Shown: positions 5,825 to 6,445 of the stretch, piece after piece
Position numbering within the stretch: the stretch's first letter is position 1
Layout: each line of letters opens with the position of its first letter
Assembly: GCA_030042915.1 (NCBI GenBank)
Contig: JASHYS010000026.1
Location: 1-6,445, forward strand
DNA: 6,445 bases
Source: Acidobacteriaceae bacterium
GTDB taxonomy: Bacteria; Acidobacteriota; Terriglobia; Terriglobales; Acidobacteriaceae
Direction of reading: 5' to 3'
Translations under genes and position numbers: made by a program
The notes under the pieces: generated by a model
What the model was told of the DNA's origin: nothing
Seen by the model: only the letters and a program-made list of their open reading frames with translations
Databases searched by the model: none

Positions 5825-6445
5825 TTACACTGCGGTGCCTTCCGCTACCTCCGGCAGCTTATCGTGCGTTCGGCCCAGCGCGCGCAGGCGGAGCCGGTCC
5901 ATATACAGGTAGATGACAGGCGTGGTGTACAGGGTGAGCATCTGGCTCAGAACCAGCCCGCCCACAATGGTGATGCCCAGAGGCTTGCGCAATTCTGAAC
6001 CCGTCCCGCTCCCGAAGGCCAGCGGCAGCGCGCCGCAAATCGCCGACATGGTAGTCATCATGATGGGCCTGAAGCGCAACATGCAGGCGCTGAAAATGGC
6101 GTCGCGGGTGGTTTTGCCCTCCACGCGCTCGGCTTGCAAGGCGAAATCGATCATCATAATGGCGTTTTTCTTCACGATGCCGATCAGCAGGATGATGCCG
6201 ATGATGGAGATGACGTTGAGGTCCATCTTGAACAGCATCAGCGACAACATGGCCCCGACGCTGGCGGACGGCAGCGTGGAGATGATGGTCAGCGGGTGAA
6301 TGAGGCTCTCGTAGAGAATGCCCAGCACGATAAAAACCGAGAGCAATGCGGTGATGATCAAAATCGGCTCCGTCGACAGCGATTGCTGGTAGGCCTGGGC
6401 GGTGCCGGCAAAGAATCCGCGGACAGTCCCGGGCAATCCCAGCCG
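5825..6445 (-). CDS. RND efflux transporter, inner-membrane subunit, C-terminal part (HAE1 / MdtB-MdtC-like)
   Basis: Only the last 206 residues are in the window; the gene continues past the right edge. It should be the proton-driven inner-membrane pump partner of the outer-membrane lipoprotein downstream. The fragment carries the family hallmark [13 protein letters not shown] and then the last five transmembrane segments. These include [18 protein letters not shown], the TM10 segment with [13 protein letters not shown], and the final [18 protein letters not shown]. The Lys-Asn pair of KKN aligns with the Lys940 proton-relay region of AcrB, so the transport core looks intact here. The closest match in style is the MdtB/MdtC branch rather than AcrB itself. 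The end, at the TAA codon, is 13 bases from the start of the channel gene. A membrane fusion protein, needed for a complete pump, would lie outside the window. Confidence 0.95.
   Translation of the reverse strand, partial: RLGLPGTVRGFFAGTAQAYQQSLSTEPILIITALLSVFIVLGILYESLIHPLTIISTLPSASVGAMLSLMLFKMDLNVISIIGIILLIGIVKKNAIMMIDFALQAERVEGKTTRDAIFSACMLRFRPIMMTTMSAICGALPLAFGSGTGSELRKPLGITIVGGLVLSQMLTLYTTPVIYLYMDRLRLRALGRTHDKLPEVAEGTAV

Overview
The window is GC-rich bacterial chromosomal DNA from a Gram-negative organism. It encodes an outer-membrane lipoprotein channel, an RND pump and a periplasmic-type lytic transglycosylase. The gene style (an extracytoplasmic-function sigma factor followed by a soluble zinc-binding anti-sigma factor, and a long TPR-rich lytic transglycosylase with Ala/Pro-rich linkers) suggests an acidobacterium of the Terriglobia/Acidobacteriaceae type. 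That placement is an impression from protein style, not a proven assignment. No rRNA, tRNA, CRISPR array, insertion sequence or phage gene was recognised.

Layout. Positions 1-231 hold no convincing gene. They contain an AT-rich edge with a weak hairpin and T-run, a stretch resembling an interspersed repeat, and a degenerate tandem array of 7-base units at 195-229. On the minus strand lies a two-gene unit: an ECF sigma factor (1117 down to 455) and, overlapping its 3' end by 14 bases, a 78-residue ZAS-type anti-sigma factor (468 down to 232). Divergent from the sigma gene, across a 186-base spacer, is a large plus-strand soluble lytic murein transglycosylase (1304-3760). After a 240-base spacer with a near-perfect palindrome comes a small plus-strand zinc-ribbon protein of unknown function (4001-4264). 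It converges, with a 17-base gap, on a minus-strand efflux operon: the 3' end of an RND (HAE1/MdtB-like) inner-membrane transporter (from the right edge to 5825), then a complete NodT/OprM-type outer-membrane lipoprotein (5811 to 4282).

How it may work together. The sigma/anti-sigma pair looks like a self-contained stress switch. The anti-sigma has the Cys/His spacing of redox-type ZAS proteins and no membrane segment, so a cytoplasmic signal is more likely than a periplasmic one. The divergent transglycosylase is a plausible but unproven target. The RND and OMF genes form one arm of a tripartite export pump; the membrane fusion protein is not in the window. Most of the window looks like ordinary core or accessory envelope-related DNA. 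No clearly new system was found. The items most worth checking are the heptamer array, the palindrome before the zinc-ribbon gene, and the zinc-ribbon protein itself.
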